Assembly (NCBI GenBank): GCA_026936325.1
Contig: JAPTHN010000004.1
Coordinates: forward strand, 33,101,910 to 33,165,909
Source of the DNA: Platynereis dumerilii
Taxonomy: Eukaryota; Annelida; Polychaeta; Phyllodocida; Nereididae
Reading direction: 5' to 3'
DNA: 64,000 bases
In this document: in pieces, positions 45,896-57,960 of the stretch
Numbering within the stretch: position 1 is the first letter of the stretch
Layout of the letters: each line of letters opens with the position of its first letter
The notes under the pieces: model-generated
Told to the model about the DNA's origin: nothing
Database searches by the model: none
Seen by the model: the letters and a program-made list of their open reading frames with translations, nothing else
Made by a program: the position numbers and the translations under genes

Positions 45896-46211
45896 ATGGT
45901 TTTTATTTATGCCATGAGTTACATATATATGTGTACAACATTATTATTTTATAAAGGCACAGGCGACTCTTACTTTGCCCATTAAAGGCGCTAGCGTAAG
46001 TGCCCCCTGTTTTAATTAAAGGAAGCAAAGATATTTAAAACACTGCAAACAAAATTGATAATATTTAAAGTTTTTTAAAGTCAGAGCACTCTGTTGTCAG
46101 TAAGTAGGCCTAAATAAAAAAAAAAATTTTAAAAATAAAAAATAAAGAAAGAAAGGATATGTGGGGCTTGAGGGGGGAGGCGGGGGGGGGGGGTTGGGTT
46201 GGGGCTTGTGT
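45896..46211 (-). other. LINE 3' untranslated region
   Basis: About 315 bases lie between the stop codon and the (GTCT)n tail, with no coding content. It holds a G-rich run at about 46170-46205. Confidence 0.6.
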
Positions 46212-47266
46212 TCAGGATTGACAAATATAACAATTATTAATGCAGCATTCAGAGTTATAAAAATTTATGAGATACTGCTTTAAGTACGAGGCATATCCAA
46301 ACTCACTATGAGTGTTAACTTTTGAAATGACTTGCGTAGGCAAATTATTCAGAAGGCCTGGCAGTTGATGGCGCACACAGTTCTCTGCAAAAACATGAAT
46401 TGTTCGAGGGACGATGAAAGTTTGATTTCTAGTGAAATGATGGTGGGTAGTTTGTTGATAGATGATAAAGTCTGAGGTGAAGTATTTGGGAAGAGAGTTA
46501 TTGCATAATTTATAATAGAATTTCAGGAGTTTGAGTTTGTAGATATCGGGAATCCTAAGAATTTTTAAATTTTTGAAAAGGGGCTCAGTGTGTGCATTAT
46601 ACCTACTTTTTGAAATAATCCTTATCGCTTTCTTTTGTGAAACCAGAAGGCGAGAAGCAGTATGACCCCAAATTAATATACCATAGTCTAAATGTGAGTT
46701 GACGAGGGAAAAGTATAAAATTCTTAATGTAGCAATAGGCAAGTAATTTTTTATTCTTCCGATAATTCCAATGGCCTTAGAAATCTTTTTAGAAATTTTG
46801 TTCAAATGCAAATGCCACTTTAAATTTGTGTCGAGTGTAATTCCCAGGAAATCAAATTCTTGCACACAGTCTATAGCTTGTCCGTTTATGTCAAGTTGCG
46901 GAATATTAACATTTTTTTGAGGAGGATGAAAAAGCATGAATTTGGTTTTAGAAATATTCAGCGATAGCTTGTTCAGGTCTAGCCATTTACTAAATTTTGA
47001 TAGTTCAGCATTAATTTCAGGGGCAGCTGTAGGAAGACTGGTTGTTGCTAGTGATAGAAATAGAGTTGTGTCGTCTGCATAGCTAATAGTTTTTAGAATA
47101 TTTGAGCAGAGGTGCAAGTCATTTATATATATTATGAATAACAGTGGGCCCAGAATTGAGCCCTGTGGAACACCAGTATATATAGGTTACAAGTCAGATT
47201 TGTGGTTATTTATATGCACAAATTGTTTTCTGTCTCTCAGATAGCTTTTCAATAGCTTATATGAAT
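46212..47266 (-). pseudogene. LINE reverse transcriptase, C-terminal part
   Basis: This is the downstream part of the LINE ORF, cut from its N-terminal part by the insertion at 47267. In order: SYKLLKSYLRDRKQF, GVPQGSILGPLLF (RT motif), SYADDTTLF (the catalytic YADD box), WLDLNKLSLNISKTK, FLGITLDTNLKW, SHLDYGILIWG, and a basic C-terminal region ending with a stop at 46212. A stop codon lies in the stretch before GVPQGS (about 47170). Motif order is that of Jockey/CR1/L2-type non-LTR elements. Confidence 0.88.
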
Positions 47267-47775
47267 GAGGTGCCGAGGGGAAACTGCCACTACGTGGCGC
47301 ATGAGCGTTGCGGTCATGCGTAACTAGGTCACGAAATTAGGTCGCAGCATGGCTGAGCTGGGAGCTGCAAACCTGATTGCCTGACCGTTGTTTTAAGGTA
47401 ATGTTTGTATAAATACCTTACTCTAACTTTATATCTGTGTGTCTGGTGTATTTGTAACATTGTTGAGATCACTTGTTCTTGTTATTGATCAAGAAATGCC
47501 ACAAAAATCGCAATTAATGTCACAAGAACTTGCAACTGACTTGATCATTGACAGTGCACACTGGTGCAGTGTTGTTGTTGTCATTTCATTTGTTGTTTTG
47601 TCAAGTCACTGCAAGTTTGTAACATGAGTGTACATGATGTAGGCATGTACATAATCAAGTGTCAATCAATGCCACACCCTATAAGCATGCCATATGTGGA
47701 CTCATGGAGTAGTACTGTCAGTACTCATATGGCCTTCTGAATAACAGGGCCTTCCTACTATAGGGGGGCAACCTA

Positions 47776-47950
47776 ATCTCAAGGGGGAGTGGGGATTGGA
47801 GTTTTTTTTAAATAAGCAATTTCTTGCTCAGTTTTGGTGAAATAAATAAATAATATGTGGGAAGTCTCAAAATAAATAATTTCTGGTGGGGGTATTTCTC
47901 AACAAGGTGTTGCTTGATTTCGGAATGAAAATTTGCAGACATTGCACATC
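47776..47950 (+). repeat. Repeat pair, copy 1 (copy 2 at about 51277-51450)
   Basis: Both copies share a GGGGG-rich start, a T run, AATTTCTTG, AATAATTTCT-GTGGG, TATTTCT and TTGATTT-GAAAT in the same order and orientation. They are diverged copies of a dispersed repeat. Confidence 0.5.
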
Positions 47951-48434
47951 ATGTACTATTGTAACTCCAGTGTGGCATCATAAAATTATTGTGTCATAAT
48001 ACAGGCTAAATAAAGCTAAGTTTTAGTAGAGATTTTTTTTAAATACAGGTCTATACCTGTTGTGTAGATTAATAGATAATCATGATGAGTTGTGTAACTT
48101 ATGTTAGTTACATTGCTGTAAGCGCAGGCAAAGATGTGGCCTGCTAAATTAAACATTCTGCATCATGAATCAGTTATTGAGAAAGTATTGGTACCTGGGG
48201 GATTTCTTTCTGTAATTTATAAATACTGGTGTACTGGGATGTCCCTCTGGTCTTGTGTACACATAATTTTTGCCTGTGTCAGCATTTATAAAATTTAAAG
48301 ATATTTTGGGTCTATTTCAAGAGAAAGGTGTAAGTATGGGTTTTCTCAAAACTGATTTGTCATATATCTATGAATGCAATATTTCATATTACAGGTGGCT
48401 TTTTTTTTTCTATTTGTCGCTATTTTGGTTCTTA

Positions 48435-48676
48435 GGGGCCAACCAAACGACATTTGGGGGGCTATGGACTTTACCCCCGAGACAAACTTTTTTTCACTCT
48501 CGAAGCGTCGATGAACTATTTTTTTCGCATTGAACGAGTGGCGGGTGGAAACAATCTTTTTTTTTTTCATTTGCCTAACAAACTTTTTTTTTTCCGTGTA
48601 AAGTGGGAAACAAACTTTTTTTTTCACCAAAAGTCCATAGCACCCCCCTCCCCCCAAAGATCATCTGGTCAGCCCC
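48435..48676. mobile_element. PIF/Harbinger-like MITE (242 bp)
   Basis: Terminal inverted repeats GGGGCCAACCAAACGACATT and (inverse) GGGGCTGACCAGATGATCTT are flanked by TTA on both sides (48432-48434, 48677-48679), the TWA duplication of PIF/Harbinger. The interior has T runs and no coding capacity. Confidence 0.7.
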
Positions 48677-49808
48677 TTAGATTGGATGTAATTTTGTTTC
48701 ATTCTAGATTTATTGATGGCCCAATTTTGACGCTCACACACATCTATGCAGACATTTGGTTTCAAGACCACGAAGGGACATCCCCATCATTATTTTTGAA
48801 AGGACTCCTCCTCGGGGACTAGAATTTAGTAGTGCTAATCTGTTACAAACTGTAGAATTAATTTTTTTTTTTCTTTCATTTTTGCAGGAGCTGAGGATCA
48901 GAAATTCAGAATACAGGAATGTTTCTGGCATTAGGTAAGTATATACTTTAAACTTCACCAGCATATTTGAACACGGGCATGGCACATGAAATTGAAAATC
49001 ACAAAAATTAGAGAAAAATTAATGTCTGATCTGATGTGAATTGTTTTAACATATGAATATGATATCAGGATTCAGGACAGTGATTTTGCCCTAACCTGTG
49101 AGCAACTAATGTCAATGAGAATGGAACAAGGAGTTGAAAGTCTGCAGGGGAAAATGTCTGGTCTCTTCTGGACTGATTATGACACTCTTGGGTACAAATA
49201 CCACTCCTTGAACTCAATTTTATCTGAGCCCATGGGAAATTAAATGGGGGTTGATTGCATCCGATGTTCTATACTAAGCTGGGGCAACTGGAAAACACTG
49301 GGCTTTCTTAAATGAATAGGGTGTGTGCCAGACTCCCAGTCTTCTAATCTCTCATCATCATTAGCCTACAACAATTACCAAATCGAGAATCCCCTGGCAT
49401 TGGAACTTTGGCAAAGGTTCCACTTGTTTCTGCTCCTGGCTCACTACAAATTTCATGCCAAGATAGTGGTGCATGGCAATAAAATATTTCAAGACAATAA
49501 ACTTAATAACTGACTGTTGAATTCTTTCATTTGTTTCAGCATGATTACTTGCCATGGTCAATGAAGAGGAAGAGATTACGGAATGACAAGATTACCAGCC
49601 AACTGAAGAACAAATCAACCGAACTTACAAGAATCTTAAATCAACAAGACTACATGTTTTATTTAATTGCTTAATCTTTAACATTTTATTAAATTATACA
49701 AGTTACAAATAAAAAATATATAATTCCATAGTGCAAGCATGCAATTGTTGATTATTATGATTAAATTAAGTTTGTGCTTCAATCAGCATTTCACAATAAA
49801 ATAAAAAT

Positions 49809-50336
49809 ATCACATTCTCTCACGATCATTGCAGTAGCGGATCCGGAGGGGGGAGGGAGGCCTCGGGGGTTCAAACTCTCCCTTCTTTGCATGTAGATTC
49901 TAATGTTTAAAAAAAACCCACATTTTTATGCCGTTATTTTGAGTACATTTTCATTTGTTAAAATTAAGTCTCACTCTCTTGTGAAGATAATGGCATTTGC
50001 TCACATTCTCTCACGAAGATTATCCCTAAAGAAGATTATTGCATTCCCTCACGATCATCTCTGTTACCAGGGTAGATGTTCCAAGAGTGGTTGTTATTTA
50101 TCTTTTTGAGTTAGTGCAGTGCCTGACTGCCCTCCATCTTGTCATTGTAAGGATTTTAAGATGAGGGCCGAGGGGAGGCAATGATCACGAAAAGTGATGA
50201 TCACATGGGATCCCGACCATCTCAATGGAATGTGATGATCATGAGGGGACGCAACGATCGTGAGGGAATGTGATAACCTTCGGTAAAAGCAATTTCATTT
50301 TCACAAAGGAATGTGACGATAGTGAGGGAATGTGAT
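49809..50336. repeat. Foldback element of CTCACGATCAT words
   Basis: It begins ATCACATTCTCTCACGATCA and ends TCGTCACATTCC-type sequence inverted (TAGTGAGGGAATGTGAT). Several internal copies lie in both orientations near 49975, 50005, 50043, 50185 and 50226-50275. It is non-coding. Confidence 0.65.
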
Positions 50337-50402
50337 ATTCATATTATCCATTCTCATAAAAATGTCTACATTCTATAGTGATACACATCATCTTCAAAAT
50401 TT

Positions 50403-50520
50403 TGCAGCTGGATGGCTGAGTGGTTACAGTCAATGCCTAGCGGCTAAAAGACTCAAGGCTGCATGGGTTCCTACTAGACTGGCAGGCAGTGAATCCAATA
50501 TATTTTCAGTGTAGTCCCAG
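50403..50520 (+). mobile_element. tRNA(Ser/Leu)-like SINE head
   Basis: GGATGGCTGAGTGGTTACAG contains a perfect A box (TGGCTGAGTGG). The B-box position reads GGGTTCCTACTAG and is degenerate. It is not a functional tRNA because the acceptor stem does not pair. Probably a diverged SINE. Confidence 0.5.
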
Positions 50521-51761
50521 GTGGATCATTTGTACGAGATGTTAAGGTGGCAGTCCATAGTATCTGTGGTATTTCTGGGCAGTAAAATACCTTTATATAT
50601 ACATAAGGATTACAAATTATGTCATGTTGAGAACTCCCGCTTTTTCTGTTAGGCCTATCTCATCAATCAACACTTGCGAACACCAGAAGATGGGTTAAGA
50701 TGGCGATGTCTTGAAGAATGCTCTTTATAGTCTTGACAACTGAAACCAAAATAAAGCAAAATTGCAAAAGTATTTGGAAGATTGTGAGGTTGGAGATATT
50801 TATGAAAAAAAGAATTGGGAATTTTAAATGAAAGGGCCCTGCAGGCCACATAGAAAATAATGGGCGATAATAAATTGCATGAAAGGTCATTGATAAGTTT
50901 GCATGGTAACGAGTTTTCTTTTGCAGTTTTTAACTAGTGCAAGTGAAAATCCTGACCTTTCACACAAATCTACAATAATGGCACACTTCCTGTCTATAGA
51001 CCAATCACAGAGCAGGATTTGAGCTCAAGAATACCTCAATATCCATTACGCTGCATTAAATTGAACCATTGTATTTTCTAAGTGGTTTCTTCGCCTAGAT
51101 CAAGGCAATTTTAATCACAAATTCGTTGAACAAGTCAGGAGAGGATCCAGAAAATTCCAGTGTGGAAGGGGGGGGTCTATCGGGTTATCTGTTCTTGGAA
51201 TGCACAGCCCACAACAGCATAATGCGAATCCGCACTGATATAAGTAAAATGTGAAAGTATTAAAAAGTTTCCTCCGGTGGGGGGGATGGACTTTTTTTTT
51301 TAATTTTATAATTTCTTGATCAGCTGGATGTTATAAAAATAATTCTTTCAAGGCAGTCTTGAAAAAAATAATTTCTTGTGGGCGTATTTCTTGAAAGAGC
51401 ATTGTTTGATTTAGAAATAAATATTTTGGATATTGTGCGTTCAAAATTTATATAAATGTCGCTGTTGCCGTAAGGTAAATTATTTCCTGTTGAGGAAAAC
51501 TCCAAGCTTCCAGCCGGAAATGTAATGGTCGCCCCTTTAATAGATTATGGGTTGTCTCATATAATTCATCCAAAATTCTAAATAATTCAGGAAAAAAAAA
51601 AAAAAATTGGCTCACAAAAATTGTATTTAAACCAAAGCCTTTGACTTTTCTGGAAATTTTTCAGAAAATTATTAAGGTTTCGGTTATAATTGAAGTCAAC
51701 GCAGAGGGCTATGATGAAAAAGAAATGTACTGAATCTGCTAGCCAAGTAATGAAACTTGTC

Positions 51762-52067
51762 CGGGGCGGACTGGCCTATGTGGCAAAGTGGTCTATGCCA
51801 CTGGCCCATCCACTTGGGGGGGGGGGGCCCATCTGAGGTACCAAAAAAAGAACAAAATTCAAGAAAAGAGCGAAGTTTTGCTATCATGTATTATTATGTG
51901 TTGCAGCCACGCTAACTGAAAAGGACATCACCCTCATGTCGTGGCCCCCACCCTTATTTTAACGTGGTCATTTGCTTTTTTATTTTCAAATATTGCCGAT
52001 GGTAAGGACGTTGGGGCCCATTGACTTATTTTGACACAGGGCCCGAAATGTGTCCAGTCCACCCCTG
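51762..52067. mobile_element. hAT-like MITE (306 bp) with 8-bp target duplication
   Basis: Ends CGGGGCGGACTGG and CCAGTCCACCCCTG are flanked by AACTTGTC at 51754-51761 and 52068-52075. The truncated copy at 4826-4879 belongs to the same family. Confidence 0.8.
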
Positions 52068-52079
52068 AACTTGTCTGTT

Positions 52080-53940
52080 TACTCTGAATACACAGACTAA
52101 TAATACTGACCTGTATTACAAGTGGGCATTTCATGGATTCCACTAAATGTTCCTTTGGTCCAAGTACCAGGGAGAGTTCAAATTTCCTTCCAACTGAAAA
52201 GGTATTGATATGACATTTATAAATAACTGAATTCATACTATAATTTCATAGTATCAATCCAACCATTTCAAGTTCCAGAGTGATAACCCAGGAAATTAGA
52301 AATCACAAGCTTGCCTATTACATAAATGGTTTGATTCTAGATCACTCCCATCAGCCGTGAAATTAGAAATTTACATTAATGTTGTAGGTATTTAGAATGA
52401 ACATCATACACTGAACATCTTACGTAAGGAGGTATATTGATTATGTCAACTTTGTATATGTCATAAATTACAATACCATGTAGATCATCTGAAAACAAAA
52501 GGGGCTGTGAAAAATTTCAGCCGAATTAGCCAACATTTTCATAGTTTACCTGGCCTTGCAGTTGCGGATCCCAGGAGAGAAACCAAGGCAGTGTCAGATC
52601 CAGACGCCGTAGTTCTTCTAGCCCCAGTCAAGATTTGGCACTGTCCAGTTTGTGTTGTCAAATGTTTTCTTCAAAATGCTTCTTTTCATACGAGTGGTCG
52701 TTCCGGCCCCTACCCCCCCAGCACACACTTGGAGCTCTCGATTTCTATTTTGCGGACAATCCACCTGCAATAAATCATAATACTTCGATTAAACTATCGG
52801 CTGCTCTTTTTTTTTGGGGGGGGGGGGAGATCCCGGGGAGCATTTTGAGCATACCAAATTTCAATGAACAGAAAAAGTCAAGAAGATATATACTTTCGGG
52901 AGTTTTTCTTTCCTTTGAATATTTTAGGAAATAATAAGTAACTGTATTATTGTTATACTATGTAAATAAGACTTTCTTGAAAAGGTGTACTGTCACTACT
53001 GTGTAAAACAAATGAAGGGTCTCTCAAGAACTCTAAATAATTTATTGAATATGAATGAGCAATGAATTTAGGCAACTTTTCTGGTTTCTTAAAATAAAAT
53101 AGCTATATAAATTATCAAGGATAAATTTTAAACTTTTAGTGACATACATGTGGATAATAGTTTCATTGACAAAGTTTATCTTTCATACCTCTGTCTGACA
53201 TACAGGTCATCAACAGTGATATTGGCTTTCTTCCTGTGATTATCTCATCCCACAAGAACTCATCTGCTCCAGCCACCTGTATAATTGTAAATATTAAAGC
53301 ATATTTCTTTAAAACTTTGATCTATACTGACAGTATGCCTTTAATTTTAACTCATCATGACATTCTTTTTGTGTATGATTTGTGGGCCTGGACAGTGAAG
53401 ATAATTTTTTTAAATAGAAAAGAAAAAATAAATTGTAGGGCATAAATAACAAATCCCAGAGGAATTCGCTCAATTAATGATTTTATAAACTCATGGGATT
53501 TCTCATGTATGTACACTGCACTGACACCTGATCCAGTGCAGTCAGCTCAGATGCACTTGATGACCCCTGGGCCCAGGCTAGGAGTGACCAAGTTGCCTGG
53601 GTCATTGGCAGCATCGTGGCATGCTGATAGTGGCTCAAAATGCTCAATCAGGGCTCAGTTACAGTCATTGACATACCATTTTTCAGGCTTAATGAAGCTT
53701 TGCTATTTAGCAGCCCAGCTAATCAATGCAAGATCAAGAAAATACATGTGATCCATACTTCAAATTTGCTTACCATTGCATCAGTGCATGCACAGTAAAC
53801 AGTGCAAGTGTATGGGTAATCAGGTGAATTCCTACGGGATTTTCAGTGCTCAGCTTCTGCCTTGTCAGTTCTTCTTCCATCCTGCAAGTTTTCTGAACTT
53901 GTTACCACTTCTACAATGGAAAACAAGCCCAGTTTGTGCA
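52080..53940. other. Interior of the 6.8 kb element, unassigned
   Basis: AT-rich sequence with a G run at about 52816-52828. No coding region, transposase motif or inverted repeat was recognised. Confidence 0.4.
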
Positions 53941-54055
53941 GCGTGAGTCCTCCCCTGCCTGGCTCTTGCCATGTTGTAAACATTAGGTCACGTGACTTGT
54001 GTGACCGCAACGCTCATGCGCGCCCTGGTGGCCACTAATTTCGCCTCGGTGCCTC

Positions 54056-56116
54056 ATTATCTCTAAAGCCATAGTAGTGAAGTTTGTAAAGAAGTGTGTC
54101 ATGATCAATGGTGTCGAATGCTTTGGATAAGTCGATGAAGATATTAAGGGGTATATTTCCTTTATCCATGTCAAATATTATCCTGTCAATTAATTCCAAT
54201 GCAGCAAGCTGTGTGGAGTGTTGTTCTCGGAATCCGTACTGGCTATTGTAATATAGATTGTTAAGCTTGAAGTAGTTGTGGATTTGCAGGCTGATAATTT
54301 TTTCAAAAACTTTAGACAGACTATTTAATAATGAAATTGGCCTATAATTTGTTAGCAATTGCGGGTCATCCTTTTTGTATATTGGAGTAATTTTGGCAAC
54401 CTTTAATTCAGAGGGAAATATTCCAGTTTTAATTGTTTGATTGATAATAATAGTTAGTGGTCTGCTGATTTCAGCTTTTATTTTCTTTATTAGTGCTGTG
54501 GAGATATTGTCAGCTCCGAAACTAGTCTTATTTTTTAGATTATCAATTACTTTCAGAACTTCTTCTTCGGTTACCGTCCTGAATTTAAGTGTTGTAGGGG
54601 TAGGTGTGTTAAGATATTGATTAAAACTATTGTTTGAGTGTACTGGGATGCTAGAGGCAAGTTGAGGTCCGACATTAACAAAATAGTTATTAAACTCTTT
54701 AGCTATCATTGAATGGTCTCTCACTAAATTACCATTGATGTTTAAGCAAGTTGGAGCATCATTTTTGTTACTGTTCTTATTTATCATATCTTTAATTGTA
54801 CACCAAGTTTTTTTAATGTCATTTTTATGGTTTTTGAAACGATTATGATAGTAGTTGATTTTTGCTAATCTGATGGATTTTTTAAGTATTGTGTTGTATG
54901 TGGAGAGGTTTATTTGTAGCTGAGCACGGAGAGGAGAATCAATAGATGTTTTCTTAAGTCTGATGTAGAGTTTATCTCTAAATTTTATGGATTTTAAAAT
55001 ACCACCTGTAATCCAACTGTTTTTTCTATGTTTGTGTTTATCAAGTTTTACTATTCTAGTCGGCAAATATTTATCTACAGCTTCTTTAATGACATTGATT
55101 AGAATTTTATAACTTTCATTAGGGTCAGAATGTGAATCAGGTATTATGTCTTGGATCAATTTACTTTTGGTAATATATTCCCTTACTTTCAAAATATTAC
55201 TATCTGTTTGTGATGTTACCTTTATATATTTAATTGATGATTTCTTAAGTTTAAGATAGTCAAGGCAGATGTAATAGGGTTGATGATCAGATAGGTTATA
55301 CGTTAAAATACCACTTGTGGTTTGTGAAAAGCTATCCGAGAGACGACATAAAAAGTTATCAATAAGCGTTCCACGATTTCTTGAAAATCGTGTTGGTAGG
55401 GTAATTTTAGGCACAAGACTGTTATTCATAATTGATTCAAAGAATTTATTTACAATGTTTCTATGATTAATTTGCAAAAGATCAATATTGTAATCCCCAG
55501 CAACAACCAACTCACCATTCAGACCGTACACAAATTCATTAAATTCATCAATAAAATTCCTATAATTTTCAATGAGTTCTCGGGGAGGACGATAGATATT
55601 TCCTAAGGTTAAGTTTTTGTTTCCTGGGAACTTCACGCGAATAAATTGGCCTTCCCAAGAATTAGATTGACTTGGGAGAAAATCTAAGAGCTCATAATCA
55701 ATGTTATGCTTTAAGTAGATAGATAGGCCACTGTGAGAAGTCAGAATACAAGGAGAATTTATCATAGTATATCCTTCAATCTGGAGGTGTTCAGTGGGAC
55801 TGCCATCAGCCAACCAGGTCTCCTGAATACAGATTGCATCAAAGTTACTATTGGACAGGTGTAGTTGTTCTACATAAATTCGTAATTGATCAATTTTAGC
55901 ATTAATACTTTGAATATTTACACTGAGACATTTAAATATGTCATTTTTCTGCTTTAGAATGTTAATTAAATGGTCATTATCAGTATATGGTGACGGGTTA
56001 AATAGCCTTGGTTCCTCTGTGTCTATAAAGTCCTCAGAATGAGGTTCAAGAATAGCATTGAGAGAATTCAGTTGGATACCTCCTATTTGATCTAATATAT
56101 TATCCGATATTGTCAT
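54056..56116 (-). pseudogene. LINE endonuclease plus N-terminal reverse transcriptase
   Basis: About 687 codons starting with ATG at 56116. An apurinic-type endonuclease comes first (SVNIQSINAKID, QETWLADGSP, GNIYRPPR, VVAGDYNIDLL, LSDHQPYY). A linker is followed by reverse-transcriptase motifs (KITPIYKKDDP, NYRPISLLN, YGFREQHSTQ, FIDLSKAFDTIDHDTLL). The frame runs unbroken to the insertion at GFRDN, whose rejoining with 47266 restores the spacing of related elements (GFRDN + SYKLLKSYL). The open frame suggests recent activity before interruption. Confidence 0.92.
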
Positions 56117-56699
56117 ACAGAAGGCAGCACATACAAATAATCAATGAACACAAGCCCCACCTGGTGTTAAACCTAAAGTTAACCTGTACAAGAAACACCA
56201 TCACGAAAACGCAAAAGGATGGCTAATTAGGGAAGGAAAGGACAATAAGAGGAGGACTGTGGACCACAAAAGGACAAGGAGCTATATTTTACTTACAATA
56301 CAGTGAATAAACCACAACAAGTTGCTCTTTTACAGGTGGGAATTTAAACTTCATTAAAAAGTATGTACGGATGGTCTTAAGCAATGTCAAATTCAAGTAA
56401 AATAGATCAATTGTCAAAGATATTTTAGAATTTGACCACAAAGAACATTAAACAGTTAGAAAAATAAATACACAAGCAAGAATATCGCTAAACAAGGTAT
56501 ATAATTGTAGCGAAATTGCGATTAGGATATAGTGCCAAAACTTTGTTTTAAACAGATTTGTTTTTTAGTTTATAGAACAGCTGAGAAGAATAAAGTAAAA
56601 TAAAAATTATGAGAGCATCACCACTTAACACAGTTACAACACGTATCAACACGTCCTCAAAACAATAGGCATAAGCATGATGGTGACAGAGACTATTTG
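56117..56699 (-). other. LINE 5' region upstream of the long ORF
   Basis: Non-coding AT-rich sequence between the tandem 5' monomers and the start codon at 56116. No ORF1 was seen. Confidence 0.45.
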
Positions 56700-57700
56700 A
56701 AAAATGGTAAAATATACAATTGAATTATCAATTTACTTATAATTACTGAATTCAGATGTCAAGTGTTACAACTAATGATTTTAATATCATAAGAGTTCAT
56801 CATTTCAGTTATGTTCAGCCCAGGTATGTTGGGTGAAATTTGTGACGCAATTAAATGTATAAAGATAGTCTATGTGAAAAATCATCAGAAAAATTGCCAA
56901 GATTGGGTTGATAAAATGAAATTACATGTTGAATTGACAATTATTTCACCAGATAAATTATATATTCAGATAACCTATTAAAATCAATTCATGGTAAGGA
57001 GAATATATAAATCTCGACATAATATTTTACGAATAAAATTAGAATATATATATGTTGACCAAAGACACTTCTTGACAATCGAAGTTCAGCTCTTGAGCTG
57101 GTTTACACAAACCAACAATCCAACAATTAGATTGGCACAGCAATATATGTATCAAGTTACAATGTTTTGTCAATTGAAAATAGTAAAATATCAGGATTGA
57201 AAAATTAATTTAATTATAAATGTTTAATTCAAATGTCAAGTGTTGAAGGTAGTTATTTTAAAATCATAAGAGACTGTCATTCAATTATATTCAACCCAGG
57301 CATGTTCAAATGTAATTTGCTGGACAATTAAATATACAGAAGTTATCTGTGTATACAAAAAGCATGACAATTATTATTATTATTATTATTTTTTTTTTTT
57401 TTTCTTAATTTGTTTGAAAAGTTGAAAATACGCATTCGATTGACAATTATTTAACAAGGTAAATTATATATTCAGTTAACATATATTAAATCAACAGTAC
57501 AAGGTGCAGAGTTGGGAATATACTAATCATAACCCGGATAACGCAACATCTCGAGAACCAAGTTTGAACATATATATGTATGACAACCAGAGACAGTTTG
57601 ACATCTGGGCTCTTTAGCTTGTTTACACCAACCAACAAATCCAACAATTAGATTTGCAGAGCAACATATCAACAAGCTACAATGTATATCAACAATTAGA
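56700..57700 (-). repeat. Tandem repeats in the LINE 5' region
   Basis: Two diverged units of about 480-520 bases: ATGTCAAGTGTT at about 56756 and 57233, and ACCAACAA-TCCAACAATTAGATT at about 57112 and 57630. Repeated 5' monomers carry the promoter in some LINEs such as mouse L1; that role here is inferred. Confidence 0.6.
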
Positions 57701-57960
57701 CCTAATACTTGCATCAAGAGACAGGCAAACAAACAAACAAACAAATATATAAAACAGTAGAATAGCAAATTGTTACACAATGCAACACATTCAATATGAG
57801 ACAATAGGATCAAATAAATAGTAAGTTAACACTAATCTTTTCCTTATAAAGTTAATACATAATGTAATACAAAAAGTTTTGGAAGTGATTAAAATAAAAG
57901 TTAAATAAATTTGATCCAATTACTTGAAATTTTAAAAAAGTTATTTTATTTGACAGTGTC

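Larger units (their letters stand above)
47300..49725 (+). ncRNA. Possible three-exon transcript within the 6.8 kb element
   Basis: Signals in the same orientation are a donor AAG|GTAATG at 47397, a 47-base exon at 48888-48934 between a strong pyrimidine tract ending TTTTTGCAG and TTAG|GTAAGT, and a final exon from 49540 (after TTTGTTTCAG) with AATAAA at 49708-49713. Only short peptides are encoded, so it would be non-coding or a remnant. This rests on splice signals alone. Confidence 0.28.
47267..54055. mobile_element. 6.8 kb TIR element inside the LINE, class unknown
   Basis: It starts GAGGTGCCGAGGGGAAA and ends TTTCGCCTCGGTGCCTC. A further subterminal match GCATGAGCGTTGCGGTCA lies about 47 bases in at the left and about 40 at the right. 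It separates the LINE codons GFRDN and SYK, with an apparent 2-bp AT duplication if those codons were adjacent. The ends are CpG-rich while the interior is AT-rich and holds MITEs, a SINE and a possible spliced transcript. No transposase was recognised, so class and autonomy are unknown. Confidence 0.75.
45873..57960 (-). mobile_element. Near full-length CR1/L2-group LINE inserted in the satellite and itself interrupted
   Basis: Excluding the 6,789-bp insertion at 47267-54055 the LINE is about 5.3 kb. It has a 5' region of 1.8 kb, one long endonuclease/reverse-transcriptase frame, a short 3' region and a (GTCT)n tail (45873-45895). A 6-bp target duplication AATAGA lies in the satellite at 45867-45872 and 57961-57966. 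No separate ORF1 was recognised. Confidence 0.88.

Noticed and set aside
48270-48822. Overlapping 87-122 residue frames
   Set aside because: They run through the Harbinger-like MITE with T-run-derived Phe/Lys stretches; no conserved motif.
47267-54055. Helitron as an explanation for the AT insertion site
   Set aside because: The element has clear terminal inverted repeats at both ends, which Helitrons lack.
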